Shown here: positions 11,013 through 21,457 of the stretch, in pieces | Layout: the number at the start of each line of letters is the position of its first letter | Position numbering within the stretch: the stretch's first letter is position 1 | NCBI RefSeq assembly: GCF_020423045.1 | Contig: NZ_CP081943.1 | Coordinates: 3,162,001-3,226,000, forward strand | DNA: 64,000 nucleotides | Source: Pseudomonas sp. MM213 | GTDB taxonomy: Bacteria; Pseudomonadota; Gammaproteobacteria; Pseudomonadales; Pseudomonadaceae | Direction of reading: 5' to 3' | Program-made: the position numbers and the translations under genes | Notes under the pieces: model-generated | Databases searched by the model: none | Told to the model about the DNA's origin: nothing | Seen by the model: the letters and a program-made list of their open reading frames with translations, nothing else

Positions 11013-11708
11013 TTATTCTTCGCTGGTGTGCACTTTGCGGTGCAGGATCGCCTGGAATTCATCGGCGAAGGTGTAGTAACGGCCGATCAGCGTTTCGCTG
11101 CGAGCGGCAAAACGGTTGTAAGCGATAACGGCAGGGATGGCGGCGAACAGGCCGATCGCAGTTGCAATCAGTGCCTCGGCGATACCTGGAGCCACAGTGG
11201 CCAGGGTCGCTTGCTGGGCAGTTGCCAGGCCACGGAAGGAGTTCATGATGCCCCAGACCGTACCGAACAGACCGATGTAAGGGCTGACGGAACCGACGGT
11301 GGCGAGGAACGGCAGGCTTTGCTCGAGCTTTTCTTCTTCGCGGGAGATGGCGACGCGCATGGCGCGGGCCACGCCTTCCATGACCGCTTCCGGGTCAACG
11401 CCTGGCTGCTGACGCAGACGGGAGAATTCCTTGAAGCCGGCACGGAAGATCTGCTCGACGCCCGAATCCGGGTCCGGGTTGCTGCCGGCCTGACGGTACA
11501 GTTTGGACAGGTCGATACCCGACCAGAAGCGCTCTTCGAAGCTCTCCAGGGCGCGTCGACCGGCGCGCAGCAAGTTGCTGCGCTGAAAGATCATGATCCA
11601 TGAGGTCACCGATGCGGCTACCAGGATCAGCATTACCAGTTGCACCACGATACTGGCATTGCTGACCAGGCTCCACATGGAGGAATGGTCGACGACGTTA
11701 GCTTCCAC
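11013..11708 (-). CDS. tolQ: Tol-Pal system protein TolQ
   Basis: MotA/TolQ/ExbB proton-channel subunit. The protein is 231 residues with three membrane helices: one near residues 13-38 and two in the C-terminal half. The conserved segment there is [16 protein letters not shown]...[30 protein letters not shown], the pore-lining region. Five to seven of these surround a TolR dimer. The gene overlaps ybgC by 11 bp. Confidence 0.95.
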   Translation of the reverse strand: MEANVVDHSSMWSLVSNASIVVQLVMLILVAASVTSWIMIFQRSNLLRAGRRALESFEERFWSGIDLSKLYRQAGSNPDPDSGVEQIFRAGFKEFSRLRQQPGVDPEAVMEGVARAMRVAISREEEKLEQSLPFLATVGSVSPYIGLFGTVWGIMNSFRGLATAQQATLATVAPGIAEALIATAIGLFAAIPAVIAYNRFAARSETLIGRYYTFADEFQAILHRKVHTSEE

Positions 11709-12165
11709 GCTTTATCTCCTGCTTTGAGTGTGTACCCGCGCCGCTCACGTCGGCAAAGGCCGCACGTAGAGCTTCGGGAATGGCCCGGGGTTTTAAACTT
11801 TCAGTGCGCACACAGGCCACCAAAAACTGCCCTTCACAGAGCAGCGCATTATCCGTGGCTCGCCTGACCTGCTGTTTAAAGCGCAGGCTGACACGGTTCA
11901 ATTCGATTACTTCAGCGCTTACCAGTAGCTCGTCGTCCAGTCGCGCCGGCGCGTGGTAACGCGCTTCGCTGGAATGCACGACAAACAACAGGTCCTCCCC
12001 TGCCAGCTGGGATTGGGCAAAGCCCAGCTCCCGGAGCCGCTCGGTTCGAGCCCGTTCCATAAACTTGAGGTAATTAACGTAATACACGATGCCGCCCGCA
12101 TCGGTGTCCTCGTAATAAACGCGACAACGATGTGCGAAAGGCTCAAGCCCGTTTTGCGCGCGCAT
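11698..12165 (-). CDS. ybgC: Tol-Pal-associated acyl-CoA thioesterase YbgC
   Basis: Hot-dog-fold thioesterase, 155 residues. The active-site motif is [26 protein letters not shown], in which the DTD aspartate and following Gly/Tyr are diagnostic of the YbgC/4-hydroxybenzoyl-CoA family. It hydrolyses short acyl-CoA or acyl-ACP thioesters; the link to Tol-Pal is genomic and its role there is still unclear. First gene of the tol run, 127 bp downstream of ruvB. A promoter in that gap is likely but I could not assign one. Confidence 0.93.
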   Translation of the reverse strand: MRAQNGLEPFAHRCRVYYEDTDAGGIVYYVNYLKFMERARTERLRELGFAQSQLAGEDLLFVVHSSEARYHAPARLDDELLVSAEVIELNRVSLRFKQQVRRATDNALLCEGQFLVACVRTESLKPRAIPEALRAAFADVSGAGTHSKQEIKRGS

Positions 12166-12292
12166 ACTCTAGTGCTTACTCCTCAGGTTGCCAATCCGGC
12201 CAGGCAACTGTTTTTCATTGATCTGCGGCTTTCTCGCGAAAGTACGGTCCTGGGACAGCACAATGCCCGAAAAATAAGCGCGCAAAGATTAA

Positions 12293-13354
12293 TTAATCGT
12301 CCACTGCATCAAGGAACTCGTCTACCACGGGCATCTCGCCCAATCGTGACGGAATGTTTAAACCAAAGTGCAGGTACGCATGCCGGGTGACCACCCGCCC
12401 CCGCGGCGTGCGCATGATGTAGCCCTGCTGGATCAGATACGGTTCCAACACGTCTTCAATAGTGTGACGTTCTTCGCTGATCGCGGCGGCCAGACTGTCG
12501 ACCCCCACCGGTCCACCGTCGAACTTCTCGATCATGGTCAGCAGCAGACGCCGGTCCTGGTGATCGAAGCCACGCTCGTCGACATCCAGCAGATTCAAGG
12601 CGAGATCGGCAATCGGTTTGGTGATGTGGCCCTTGGCGCGAACTTCGGCGAAATCACGCACCCGGCGCAACAGTCGGTTGGCGATCCGCGGAGTGCCACG
12701 AGCCCGGCGGGCGATTTCGAATGCGCCTTCGGGATCCAGTGGCAAGCCAAGAATGTTCGCCGAACGGCTGACAATCGTCGCCAGGTCGGCGGTGCTATAG
12801 AACTCAAGACGCTGGACGATGCCGAAGCGGTCGCGCAGCGGGTTGGTCAGCATGCCGGCGCGCGTCGTCGCCCCCACCAGCGTGAACGGCGGCAGATCCA
12901 GCTTGATCGAACGGGCAGCCGGGCCCTCGCCAATCATGATGTCGAGCTGGAAATCTTCCATGGCCGGGTACAGCACTTCTTCGACAATCGGCGACAACCG
13001 ATGGATTTCGTCGATAAACAGCACGTCGTGCGGCTCGAGATTGGTCAGCAGCGCAGCCAGGTCACCCGGACGCTCCAGAACCGGGCCCGAGGTGCTTTTG
13101 ATCGACACACCCATTTCCTGGGCGATGATGTTGGCCAGGGTGGTTTTACCCAGGCCCGGCGGGCCGAAGATCAAAGTGTGGTCCAGGGATTCGTTACGCC
13201 CACGGGCAGCCTGGATGAACAGCTCCATTTGCTCGCGAACGGTCGGCTGGCCAATGTATTCGGCCAGACTGACAGGACGAATCGCCCGATCCTGGACTTC
13301 CTCGCGGTCGCGCGGGCCCGGCGTGGCGGCTATCAGACGATCAGCTTCAATCAC
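12293..13354 (-). CDS. ruvB: Holliday junction branch-migration helicase RuvB
   Basis: AAA+ motor of the RuvABC resolvasome, a hexameric ring that pulls DNA through the RuvA-bound junction. The protein is 353 residues. Walker A is [10 protein letters not shown], Walker B is LFIDEIHR, sensor 1 is [18 protein letters not shown], and a winged-helix C-terminus follows ([10 protein letters not shown]). The start is GTG, immediately after the ruvA stop (no gap), in keeping with coupling. Order in the operon is ruvC-ruvA-ruvB. Confidence 0.96.
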   Translation of the reverse strand: MIEADRLIAATPGPRDREEVQDRAIRPVSLAEYIGQPTVREQMELFIQAARGRNESLDHTLIFGPPGLGKTTLANIIAQEMGVSIKSTSGPVLERPGDLAALLTNLEPHDVLFIDEIHRLSPIVEEVLYPAMEDFQLDIMIGEGPAARSIKLDLPPFTLVGATTRAGMLTNPLRDRFGIVQRLEFYSTADLATIVSRSANILGLPLDPEGAFEIARRARGTPRIANRLLRRVRDFAEVRAKGHITKPIADLALNLLDVDERGFDHQDRRLLLTMIEKFDGGPVGVDSLAAAISEERHTIEDVLEPYLIQQGYIMRTPRGRVVTRHAYLHFGLNIPSRLGEMPVVDEFLDAVDD

Positions 13355-13969
13355 TTAGATCATTCCCTTCAGGGCACGGCGAATCATGTCTTCACTGCTC
13401 AAACCTTTCTCCTTGATCGCGGAAATCGCCTTGCTGGCTTCCTGCGGCTTGTAGCCCAGGGAAATCAGCGCACTGACGGCGTCATTTTCCGCGGTGGCGA
13501 CCGGCGCAATATCCGGCCCGCCTGGCTGGTTTGGCACCAGGGCAAACATCGCCGGCACAGTTTCCCACGCCTTGAAGCGATCCTTGAGTTCCACCAGCAA
13601 ACGCTCGGCGGTCTTCTTGCCCACGCCCGGCACCTTGGTCAGGGCCGAGGTGTCCTGGGACTGCACGCAACGTACCAGTTCATCGACTTCCAGACTCGAC
13701 ATCAACGCCAGGGCCAATTTCGGCCCTACACCATTGAGACGAATCAACTCGCGAAAAAAGTCTCGCTCACGTTTGCTGGCGAAACCATAGAGTAACTGCG
13801 CGTCTTCGCGTACGACCAAATGGGTGTGCAACGTCAGCGGTTCACCGACCGACGGCAAGCGATACAGCGTGGTCATGGGCACTTCAAGCTCATACCCCAG
13901 ACCGTTTACATCCAGAATCAGGTGCGGCGGCTGTTTCTCAGCCAGTGTGCCGCGCAAGCGTCCAATCAC
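13355..13969 (-). CDS. ruvA: Holliday junction-binding protein RuvA
   Basis: Tetrameric junction-specific DNA-binding protein that docks two RuvB rings. The protein is 204 residues. The N-terminal OB fold begins [12 protein letters not shown], the helix-hairpin-helix motifs include [14 protein letters not shown] and [13 protein letters not shown], and the C-terminal RuvB-binding domain is [20 protein letters not shown]. 115 bp follow ruvC. Abuts ruvB. Confidence 0.96.
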   Translation of the reverse strand: MIGRLRGTLAEKQPPHLILDVNGLGYELEVPMTTLYRLPSVGEPLTLHTHLVVREDAQLLYGFASKRERDFFRELIRLNGVGPKLALALMSSLEVDELVRCVQSQDTSALTKVPGVGKKTAERLLVELKDRFKAWETVPAMFALVPNQPGGPDIAPVATAENDAVSALISLGYKPQEASKAISAIKEKGLSSEDMIRRALKGMI

Positions 13970-14084
13970 GTTTCAGATCCTTGAGCGTTGGCCAGTTCGG
14001 TGGCTGGCGACTGACAGAACAAGGGTGTTGCGCCGACAACACAGGCACAAAACCCTCATTCCGTAAAAATGACTGCTGATGCTA

Positions 14085-14609
14085 TCAGAGACGCAGGCGC
14101 CCGCCACGACTGCGTGCCGTGCCCAGACCATGAGGCAACAGGCTGGAGCGGGTGTGAGCATGGCAAATGGCAATGGCCAGGGCGTCCGAGGCATCGATTT
14201 GCGGTTTGCTGGTGAGTTTCAACATGTGCATCACCATCATTTGCACCTGCTCTTTATTCGCCGCGCCGGTCCCGGTTACTGCCTGTTTGACCTGGGTGGC
14301 CGTGTATTCGGCGATTTCCAGATTCTCTTCGGCACCGGCAACGATTGCCGCGCCTCGGGCCTGACCGAGTTTCAGCGCGGAATCGGCGTTGCGCGCCATG
14401 AACACCTTTTCGATGCCCATGGTCACCGGGCCGTAGGTCTGGATGACTTCACGCACGCCGCGATAGACAATTTGCAGACGCTCGTGCAACTCGCCGGAAC
14501 CGGTACGAATACAGCCCGACGCCACGTACACGCAGCCACGCCCGGTATCGCGTACCACGCCATAGCCGGTGATGCGCGAACCGGGGTCGATACCAAGAAT
14601 TAAAGTCAT
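14085..14609 (-). CDS. ruvC: Crossover junction endodeoxyribonuclease RuvC
   Basis: Holliday junction resolvase, a homodimer that nicks symmetrically. The protein is 174 residues. The four acidic catalytic residues are visible as Asp8 (GIDPG), Glu67 (GIEKVF), Asp139 and Asp142 ([10 protein letters not shown]). ATG 14609 gives the canonical N-terminus [11 protein letters not shown]; a longer open frame to 14654 reads into a REP element and is rejected. It lies downstream of the yebC-like gene, separated by a REP pair. Confidence 0.96.
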   Translation of the reverse strand: MTLILGIDPGSRITGYGVVRDTGRGCVYVASGCIRTGSGELHERLQIVYRGVREVIQTYGPVTMGIEKVFMARNADSALKLGQARGAAIVAGAEENLEIAEYTATQVKQAVTGTGAANKEQVQMMVMHMLKLTSKPQIDASDALAIAICHAHTRSSLLPHGLGTARSRGGRLRL

Positions 14610-14653
14610 AACGCCTGCGGGTTGTAATGAATGTGCGTGGCGAACCCACAACA

Positions 14654-14755
14654 CTGTAGGAGCGAGCCTGCTCGCGATGGACGTTAACGATAACGCGCCA
14701 CACCTGAATTAGCGCGGCGCTCTCAGGTTTTTCGCGAGCAGGCTCGCTCCTACAG
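14654..14755. repeat. REP inverted pair
   Basis: Arms CTGTAGGAGCGAGCCTGCTC and its reverse complement, about 50 bases apart. The pair sits between the yebC-like gene and ruvC. Its left edge gives the spurious extension of the ruvC frame. Confidence 0.9.
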
Positions 14756-14764
14756 GGGACACCT

Positions 14765-15511
<747 letters not shown>

Positions 15512-15589
15512 AACTCGCTCCGAATTCTCTTTGAAACATTGCCCGCCACACACGAAGTGCCGGCCAGCAAACAAAAAATCTCGACCTGA

Positions 15590-15620
15590 AGAAAAGGCGC
15601 ATCCCATGAGGATGCGCCTT
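15590..15620 (-). terminator. Terminator after aspS
   Basis: AAGGCGCATCC and GGATGCGCCTT pair perfectly (11 bp, 5-base loop), followed on the minus strand by TTCTTC. It lies 12 bases beyond the aspS stop. Confidence 0.85.
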
Positions 15621-15631
15621 CAGGGTCAGCC

Positions 15632-17407
15632 TTACTCAGCCTTTGGCGTTTCGCGCAGACGAATGTGCAGTTCGCGCAATGCCTTGGCATCAACCACACC
15701 CGGTGCTTGCGTCATCACGTCGGCAGCACTCTGGGTTTTCGGGAAGGCGATCACTTCACGGATCGACTGGGCGCCGGTCATCAGCATCACCAGACGGTCC
15801 AGACCGAAGGCCAGACCACCGTGCGGCGGCGCGCCGTATTTCAGGGCGTCGAGCAGGAAGCCGAATTTCTCTTCCTGTTCCGCTTCATTGATACCCAGCA
15901 GGCGGAATACCGTCTGTTGCATTTCCTTGCGGTGGATACGGATCGAACCGCCACCCAGCTCGGTACCGTTCAGAACCATGTCGTAGGCACGGGACAGGGC
16001 GGTCGCCGGGTTGGCTTCCAGCTCTTCCGGGGTGCATTTCGGCGCGGTGAACGGGTGGTGCAAGGCAGTGAAGCTGCCGTCGTCGTTTTCTTCGAACATC
16101 GGGAAGTCGACGACCCACATTGGCGCCCACTTGCAGGTCAGCAGGTCCAGGTCGTTACCCACCTTGATCCGCAGTGCACCCAGGGCTTCGCTGACGATCT
16201 TGGCTTTGTCGGCACCGAAGAACACGATGTCGCCATCCACTGCGCCAACGCGATCGAGGATCACGTTGAGGTTGGCTTCAGGGATGTTCTTGACGATTGG
16301 CGACTGCAGGCCTTCAACGCCTTTGGCGCGCTCGTTGACCTTGATGTACGCCAGGCCCTTGGCACCGTAGATGCCGACGAACTTGGTGTAGTCGTCGATC
16401 TGCTTGCGCGGCATGCTCGCTGCGCCAGGAACACGCAGGGCAGCGATACGGCATTTCGGATCGTTGGCCGGGCCACTGAAGACCTTGAAGTCGACTTCTT
16501 TCAGTTGATCGGCAACGTCCACCAGTTCCAGCGGGTTACGCAGGTCAGGCTTGTCGGAACCGTAACGACGCATGGCCTCTTCGAAGGTCATGTGCGGGAA
16601 TTCACCGAATTCCAGATCCAGCACTTCCTTGAACAGGTTGCGGATCATGCCTTCGGTGAGGCCCATGATGTCTTTTTCATCGAGGAAGCTGGTTTCGATG
16701 TCGATCTGGGTGAATTCAGGCTGACGGTCGGCACGCAGGTCTTCGTCGCGGAAGCACTTGGCGATCTGGTAGTAACGGTCGAAGCCGGCCACCATCAGCA
16801 GCTGCTTGAACAGCTGTGGCGATTGCGGCAAGGCGAAGAACGAACCGGCGTGAGTACGGCTCGGCACCAGGTAGTCACGTGCGCCTTCAGGGGTGGCACG
16901 GGTCAGGATCGGCGTTTCGACGTCGAGGAAACCGTTCTCGTCGAGGTAACGACGGATGCTGGTGGTCATGCGCGAACGCAGACGCAGCTTCTCGGCCATT
17001 TCCGGGCGACGCAGGTCAAGGAAGCGATAGCGCAGTCGGGTTTCTTCGCCCACTTCGGAGTATTCGTTGAGCGGGAACGGCGGGGTTTCCGATTCGTTCA
17101 GTACTTCCAGCTCGTAGCCCAGCACTTCGATCATGCCCGACGCCATGTTGGCGTTGCCGGCACCGGCCGGACGCAGGCGGACCTTGCCGGTCACTTTAAC
17201 CACGTATTCGCTGCGCACGCGGTCGGCGGCGGCGAAGGTTTCAGCGCGGTCCGGGTCGAACACCACCTGGGCCAGACCGTCACGATCACGGATATCGAGG
17301 AAAATCACCCCACCGTGGTCACGGCGACGGTGAACCCATCCGCAAAGGGTAATTTCCTGGCCTTCCAGGCTTTCGTTCAGTTGGCCGCAATAATGGCTGC
17401 GCATCAT
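15632..17407 (-). CDS. aspS: Aspartate-tRNA ligase (probably non-discriminating)
   Basis: Class II aminoacyl-tRNA synthetase, 591 residues. It has an N-terminal OB anticodon-binding domain ([21 protein letters not shown]). Motif 2 is [18 protein letters not shown], the bacterial GAD insertion domain lies between, and motif 3 is [13 protein letters not shown]. Pseudomonas AspRS is known to charge both tRNA-Asp and tRNA-Asn, with GatCAB amidating the latter; this is family knowledge, not visible here. The start is the first of two adjacent ATGs (MMRSHYCG). The FmdB-like gene lies 100 bp upstream and is probably co-transcribed. Confidence 0.96.
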   Translation of the reverse strand: MMRSHYCGQLNESLEGQEITLCGWVHRRRDHGGVIFLDIRDRDGLAQVVFDPDRAETFAAADRVRSEYVVKVTGKVRLRPAGAGNANMASGMIEVLGYELEVLNESETPPFPLNEYSEVGEETRLRYRFLDLRRPEMAEKLRLRSRMTTSIRRYLDENGFLDVETPILTRATPEGARDYLVPSRTHAGSFFALPQSPQLFKQLLMVAGFDRYYQIAKCFRDEDLRADRQPEFTQIDIETSFLDEKDIMGLTEGMIRNLFKEVLDLEFGEFPHMTFEEAMRRYGSDKPDLRNPLELVDVADQLKEVDFKVFSGPANDPKCRIAALRVPGAASMPRKQIDDYTKFVGIYGAKGLAYIKVNERAKGVEGLQSPIVKNIPEANLNVILDRVGAVDGDIVFFGADKAKIVSEALGALRIKVGNDLDLLTCKWAPMWVVDFPMFEENDDGSFTALHHPFTAPKCTPEELEANPATALSRAYDMVLNGTELGGGSIRIHRKEMQQTVFRLLGINEAEQEEKFGFLLDALKYGAPPHGGLAFGLDRLVMLMTGAQSIREVIAFPKTQSAADVMTQAPGVVDAKALRELHIRLRETPKAE

Positions 17408-17507
17408 GGTAGTGGTTTCACTTCTCGTAATTCGAAATTCGGTTAGAGGCCTTGCACACGGGATGGTGCAAGAGCTCGCACGTGTCGTTCAACTCAGGTT
17501 CCAGACC

Positions 17508-17729
17508 CTAGTCGGCTTTATCGCCGCCGGCCAGGTTCTTCTTGGAACCGGTCTTGAAATCGGTTTCGTACCAGCCGGTGCCGCTAAGGCGGAAGCCCGG
17601 CATGGACAGCATCTTCTTGAGCTCTGGCGCCTGGCAGGCAGGGCAGTCGACCAGCGGTGCTGCGCTGATCTTTTGAATGGCTTCCAACTGATGACCACAG
17701 GAAGCACATTGATAGTCGTACATCGGCAT
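17508..17729 (-). CDS. FmdB-family zinc-ribbon protein
   Basis: A 73-residue protein with one zinc ribbon: MPMYDYQCASCGHQLE supplies CxxC and VDCPACQAPE supplies the second CxxC, so four Cys bind Zn. The C-terminus (FKTGSKKNLAGGDKAD) is basic and probably disordered. FmdB/CxxC_CXXC_SSSS proteins are named from a Methylophilus regulator, but their role in Pseudomonas is unknown. The start at 17729 fits the family; ATG 17723 is possible. It lies directly upstream of aspS in the same direction. Confidence 0.88.
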   Translation of the reverse strand: MPMYDYQCASCGHQLEAIQKISAAPLVDCPACQAPELKKMLSMPGFRLSGTGWYETDFKTGSKKNLAGGDKAD

Positions 17730-17865
17730 GGGGGTTGTCTCGGCGATCAGATTGCTACCGCGCACGCTGGGTTTTGCGGCAAAGAGCGGGATTATATCCA
17801 TTAAATGCAGCCTGTGCAGCCGTAAGACTGCACAGACTGACACACGATGCATTCCGCCATCACGG

Positions 17866-18204
17866 CTAGGCCATGACGACGCAACTCCCTTCCTTCAGGC
17901 TGTGCACAACGCAGACAACCCGCACCAGCCCGCTGAAATTCTCCACCCCGCCGTGACGCAAATGCACTTCTCGATCCACGTGAGACAGCAACGCACTGAC
18001 CGAACAGCAATTGATCCTGGCCATTTCCCCCAAAATATCCCAATACACCTGCTCAAGCCGCAAGCAGGTGGCAAAGCCATTCAAGCGTACGGATCGGGAT
18101 AATGGCTGGGCCAGGCCCATATCGAACTCACTGACAAACGGATCGATCCTTACATCCTTGAATGAACCGTTCCTCCCCTCACTTCGCCTGTCTTCATAAA
18201 CCAT
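17866..18204 (-). CDS. Ribbon-helix-helix domain protein (RHH_4 type)
   Basis: A 112-residue protein. The central stretch SRSVRLNGFATCLRLEQVYWDIL...CCSVSALLSHVDREV fits the RHH_4 fold (PF13467): a beta-strand with alternating basic residues, then two helices. Such domains bind DNA as dimers, but the target is unknown. The Shine-Dalgarno site AAGGAG stands upstream of ATG 18204. It is followed after 136 bp by the FmdB-like gene on the same strand. The region upstream (18205-18463) holds no gene and presumably its promoter. Function is inferred from the fold only. Confidence 0.72.
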   Translation of the reverse strand: MVYEDRRSEGRNGSFKDVRIDPFVSEFDMGLAQPLSRSVRLNGFATCLRLEQVYWDILGEMARINCCSVSALLSHVDREVHLRHGGVENFSGLVRVVCVVHSLKEGSCVVMA

Positions 18205-18463
18205 ACCGTTGACACTCCTTTGCCATCCCTGGTTCTTATAAGAGTCATGCTGTGATTCTTATAAAAGCGCAGGCGCAAAGTTATATCCAGATGACTTTTT
18301 GACCATCCACGTAGGATAAGCCAACAACTGAAGGCGGATCATGGAGACCGTCCTAGTCCGGACAAATTCCTACACCTACTGGCGCAAGATCATTCAACGA
18401 AGAGAGGCCGAAACGACAGCGCGCGGATAACACCTGCAAGGCTCCATCCGCGCACTGAACGCG

Positions 18464-18934
18464 TTACTCATCCAGCAAGGCGCGCAACATCCATGCGGTT
18501 TTCTCGTGAACCTGCATACGCTGGGTCAACAAATCCGCCGTGGGCTCGTCGCTGACTTTGTCGAGCAGGGGAAAGATCCCCCGCGCCGTACGCGTGACGG
18601 CCTCCTGCCCTTCGACCAGTTGCTTGATCATGCCTTCTGCGCTGGGCACGCCCGGCTCCTCCTTGATAGAAGAAAGGCGCGCATAAATGGAATAGGCACC
18701 CGGAGCAGGAAAGCCCAGCGCGCGAATGCGCTCGGCAATCGAATCGACCGCCAGGGCCAACTCGTTATATTGCTCCTCGAACATCAGGTGCAGGGTCCGA
18801 AACATGGGACCGGTGACATTCCAGTGGAAATTATGGGTTTTCAAATAAAGTACATAAGTGTCCGACAGCAGACGCGAAAGTCCGTCGACGATGGACTTGC
18901 GATCCTCTTCACTGATACCGATATCGATTGCCAT
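18464..18934 (-). CDS. dps: Dps-family ferritin-like DNA-protecting protein
   Basis: A 156-residue four-helix protein of the Dps/bacterioferritin-like group. It forms a dodecamer that oxidises Fe2+ with H2O2 and stores ferric iron, shielding DNA. The ferroxidase motif [27 protein letters not shown] supplies the His, Asp/Glu and Glu ligands. GGGGAAAAG precedes the ATG. It is divergent from the membrane cold-shock gene at 19243. The order csp-dps-aspS side matches P. aeruginosa PA0961-PA0963 (from memory). OxyR or RpoS control is usual for dps, but no site was identified here. Confidence 0.92.
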   Translation of the reverse strand: MAIDIGISEEDRKSIVDGLSRLLSDTYVLYLKTHNFHWNVTGPMFRTLHLMFEEQYNELALAVDSIAERIRALGFPAPGAYSIYARLSSIKEEPGVPSAEGMIKQLVEGQEAVTRTARGIFPLLDKVSDEPTADLLTQRMQVHEKTAWMLRALLDE

Positions 18935-19242
18935 GCTTTTCCCCTAAAGGTGATCAAATTCATCCGACAGGTGCAGGACCACTCTAGCAAGCCTGTCGCC
19001 ACACCGCAGGCGGGAATGCCCCCGCTCCCTGCGACATATCGCCCCTGATGCACCGCTGGACTCCCTGATTTGAGTAGCCGCAAGCTTTGCTGTTAAATAG
19101 GCAGTGTGTCGCAAAGCCCTATTTTTCCGGGCGTTGCGCATAGGCTGATAACGAGTACGTGCCCAACGCCTCTTATTGTTCTGAAGCGAACCGTGCTCTA
19201 TCAGCTCTTCCTTGTGATCCGTCTTAACGTGAGTTAATCAAA
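18935..19242. promoter_or_regulatory. Divergent control region between dps and the membrane cold-shock gene
   Basis: A 308-base gap between two divergent genes, so it must hold both promoters. I could not identify a convincing -35/-10 pair or a named operator. ORFs reported across it lack ribosome sites and recognisable domains. Confidence 0.4.
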
Positions 19243-19845
19243 ATGTTGAAAATCGTCCACCTGCTAATGGGCGCAGCGGCCCTGCTGCTGTCCTTCATCC
19301 CTAGCCTGCGATCCGAAGCTGTTCCTTACCTGCAACAACCCGATGCGCTTTACCTGGCCTTTTTCGGCCTGCTCAACCTTACCCTCGCACCTGTAATCCC
19401 TTACTGGAACAAAGGCCCGCGTCATCAACTGCAAAACCTGGTCAGCGCCCTGCTGGTTCTGACTGTCGTATTGCAAACCCTGACGCTGCTCGCGCCGATG
19501 CCTGTCATCGCCGGTCAACCTGCCGTACTGTTCAGCCTGGTGGCAGCCCTGATCGCCGTGCTTCTTCATCTGGCCATCAGCTTCTACAAATCTTCACCGG
19601 CCACCGCTTCGCCAAGCTATGACATGACCAACCGCGATACCGGCACCGTGAAGTGGTTCAACACTTCCAAAGGCTTCGGGTTTATTTCCCGTGATTCCGG
19701 CGATGATATTTTCGTGCATTTCCGGGCCATTCGTGGCGAAGGTCATCGCGTCCTGGTCGAAGGCCAGCGCGTGGAGTTCTCCGTCATGAATCGTGACAAG
19801 GGCCTGCAAGCCGAAGACGTGATCGCCGCTCTTCCGCGACGCTGA
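19243..19845 (+). CDS. Membrane protein with C-terminal cold-shock domain
   Basis: A 200-residue fusion. Residues 1-~130 are hydrophobic with about four membrane helices ([71 protein letters not shown]). Residues ~136-200 are a complete cold-shock domain: [19 protein letters not shown] carries RNP1, and DIFVHFRAI is RNP2. This would tether an RNA-binding domain to the cytoplasmic face of the inner membrane. The start ATG follows a weak site (GTGAG). It is a single gene with a strong bidirectional terminator downstream. The synteny next to dps suggests equivalence to P. aeruginosa PA0961 (from memory). Confidence 0.88.
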   Translation: MLKIVHLLMGAAALLLSFIPSLRSEAVPYLQQPDALYLAFFGLLNLTLAPVIPYWNKGPRHQLQNLVSALLVLTVVLQTLTLLAPMPVIAGQPAVLFSLVAALIAVLLHLAISFYKSSPATASPSYDMTNRDTGTVKWFNTSKGFGFISRDSGDDIFVHFRAIRGEGHRVLVEGQRVEFSVMNRDKGLQAEDVIAALPRR

Positions 19846-19854
19846 TTCAAGGCT

Positions 19855-19894
19855 AAAAAAAACCGCGAACAGCCAGGCTGCTCGCGGTTTTTTT
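19855..19894. terminator. Bidirectional terminator between the cold-shock fusion and slyX
   Basis: AAAAAAACCGCGAACAGCC pairs with GGCTGCTCGCGGTTTTTTT. Long A and T runs on both sides let it serve the plus-strand fusion gene and the minus-strand slyX. Confidence 0.92.
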
Positions 19895-19906
19895 ACGCCT
19901 GCATGT

Positions 19907-20113
19907 TCAGTAATGCGGCGGTGGCGCTTCTTCTTCGAACGTTTCGAACTGGCCGGCCATTTCCTCCTGGCGCTTGAGCAAGGCTGCCATTTGCAGTTGC
20001 AGACGCTCTACGGCACGCTGCTGCGTCGCCAGCACATCGCTCAATGCCTGGATGGTGTCATCCTGAAAGGCCAGCTGGCTCTCCAGATCGGTAACGCGTT
20101 CTTCCAGGCTCAT
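19907..20113 (-). CDS. slyX: SlyX family protein
   Basis: A 68-residue acidic coiled-coil protein ([39 protein letters not shown]) ending in EEAPPPHY, the usual SlyX tail. Function unknown; the name comes from linkage to slyD in E. coli. It lies 3 bp after the HIT gene and is therefore co-transcribed. Confidence 0.92.
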   Translation of the reverse strand: MSLEERVTDLESQLAFQDDTIQALSDVLATQQRAVERLQLQMAALLKRQEEMAGQFETFEEEAPPPHY

Positions 20114-20116
20114 GAT

Positions 20117-20542
20117 TCAACCCTCCAGAAACGTAAAGTCATCGGTCAACACCAGACGCAGCCGTTCGCGAATCACCGCGATCTGCTCTGCACTGTAAGG
20201 CTTCGCCGGGTGCTTGCCCCAGACCGGGGCTGGCCAGGCGGCATCCTCACGCTTGCGCACAATCACATGCATGTGTAACTGACTGACGACGTTACCCAGG
20301 GCCGCGACGTTCAATTTGTCCGTGTCGAACGAGTCCTTGAGCATTTCCGCCAGCGCAGTCGTTTCCTTCCAGAGTTGCACCTGATCAGCGACATCCAACT
20401 GAAATATCTCGCTGATATCGTCGCGACGAGGTACCAGGATGAACCACGGGTAGTTCGAATCATTGGACAACAGCAACCGGCTGAGCGGGAAATCCCCGAT
20501 CGGTAACGTGTCTTGTTGAAGTCGTGGATCTAAAGCGAACAC
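20117..20542 (-). CDS. HIT-domain nucleotide hydrolase/transferase
   Basis: A 141-residue histidine-triad protein. The triad QLHMHVIVR (HxHxH-like) is near residue 90, and SRLLLSNDSNYPWFILVPRR is the N-terminal nucleotide-binding strand. The subgroup resembles a diadenosine tetraphosphate hydrolase or HIT-like enzyme, but the substrate cannot be told from sequence. Start choice: GTG 20542 has GGAG eight bases upstream, whereas the GTG at 20551 would sit directly on that site, so 20542 (MFALDPRL) is preferred. It forms a unit with slyX. Confidence 0.87.
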   Translation of the reverse strand: MFALDPRLQQDTLPIGDFPLSRLLLSNDSNYPWFILVPRRDDISEIFQLDVADQVQLWKETTALAEMLKDSFDTDKLNVAALGNVVSQLHMHVIVRKREDAAWPAPVWGKHPAKPYSAEQIAVIRERLRLVLTDDFTFLEG

Positions 20543-21457
20543 TGCGCGCACTCCCGTCTAGTCATCATTTTCAGCTTAGCGCCCCTCCACGCAGGACGAC
20601 GCACCAAGCGACAGGACGGCAGCATACCTGTGAACACCACCGCCTTCACGACGAACCACGGCCGAAGGCCCATCGAAATTCGAGCGACCTGCAGAATGCG
20701 CGCCCCGACATGAGACATTTTTCGCAAGGGCGCACCATTACAGAACCGATGATCATGCAAAAAATGCTGAAATGACTGACAGACAACGACCTGTTCGCAA
20801 TCACTCAGCAGTCATGCTGTATGAATTCAGTACAGCGATTAAAATTTTTTGCACCAAAACCGCACAGTGCGTCTACGCTGAGTGCGTCGGGTATCCGCCA
20901 ATTACCCACTGGCGGGGTGAACCGGTAACGTTTTTGTTTGTCACGCAGTCGGCCAGGAGGGCGCAACACGATGCAAACCGTGGCGTCAAGCCCCATTAAA
21001 AGGTGCTTGTAACCCCCGGTTTTATGAGGTTTTTACGGTAACACGCAGGCGTTCAGAAAAAAAACAGCAGTTTTCTGATTTGTGCACGCTTGTTGCATTC
21101 ACACTCACATCGCCTGCAATGCAACCACTGGAAGTGGAAGCCTTCAGGCAAATAAAAACAGTGGCAGGGTTGCCCGATGGAGATTCAAACGTTTCACCAG
21201 GGACTCTTTTTACCGATGCTCACGCCTTGGAAAACAGCGATGACGTTGTCATTCCGGTTGCATTGGGGCTGTAAATTTGCGACATCTACCAAGCTGTTTG
21301 CGACGGGGTCGTAAAGAAGCTGAAAGGATAGATACGCAAGTATCGCCAACATGGTCGGCGTGATATAAGTTTGCGCCGACACAAAAAGAAAGAGCCGCCC
21401 AGATAATAAAACAGGTGGGACGGCAGTACTCTTCTAAAACCAAAGGAGCAAATCACG
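20543..21457. other. 915-bp gene-free region upstream of oprD
   Basis: No ORF here has a good ribosome site, codon bias or recognisable domain. The region is more A/T-rich than its surroundings. Visible features are small hairpins, for example CCGCCA...TGGCGG near 20898 and TCAGAAAA...TTTTCTGA at 21054-21078, and three TTTGCG(A/C)C-type motifs around 21276, 21299 and 21370. It presumably carries oprD regulation and perhaps a small RNA. I could not define a promoter. Confidence 0.5.

Noticed and set aside
15665..17446. 593-codon frame opposite aspS, and 571-codon frame opposite the chemoreceptor (36588-38303)
   Set aside because: Same reason: shadow frames overlapping clear genes over their full length.
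20524..20775. Short plus-strand frame beside the HIT gene; also 21080-21274
   Set aside because: No ribosome site, no domain, and composition unlike Pseudomonas genes.
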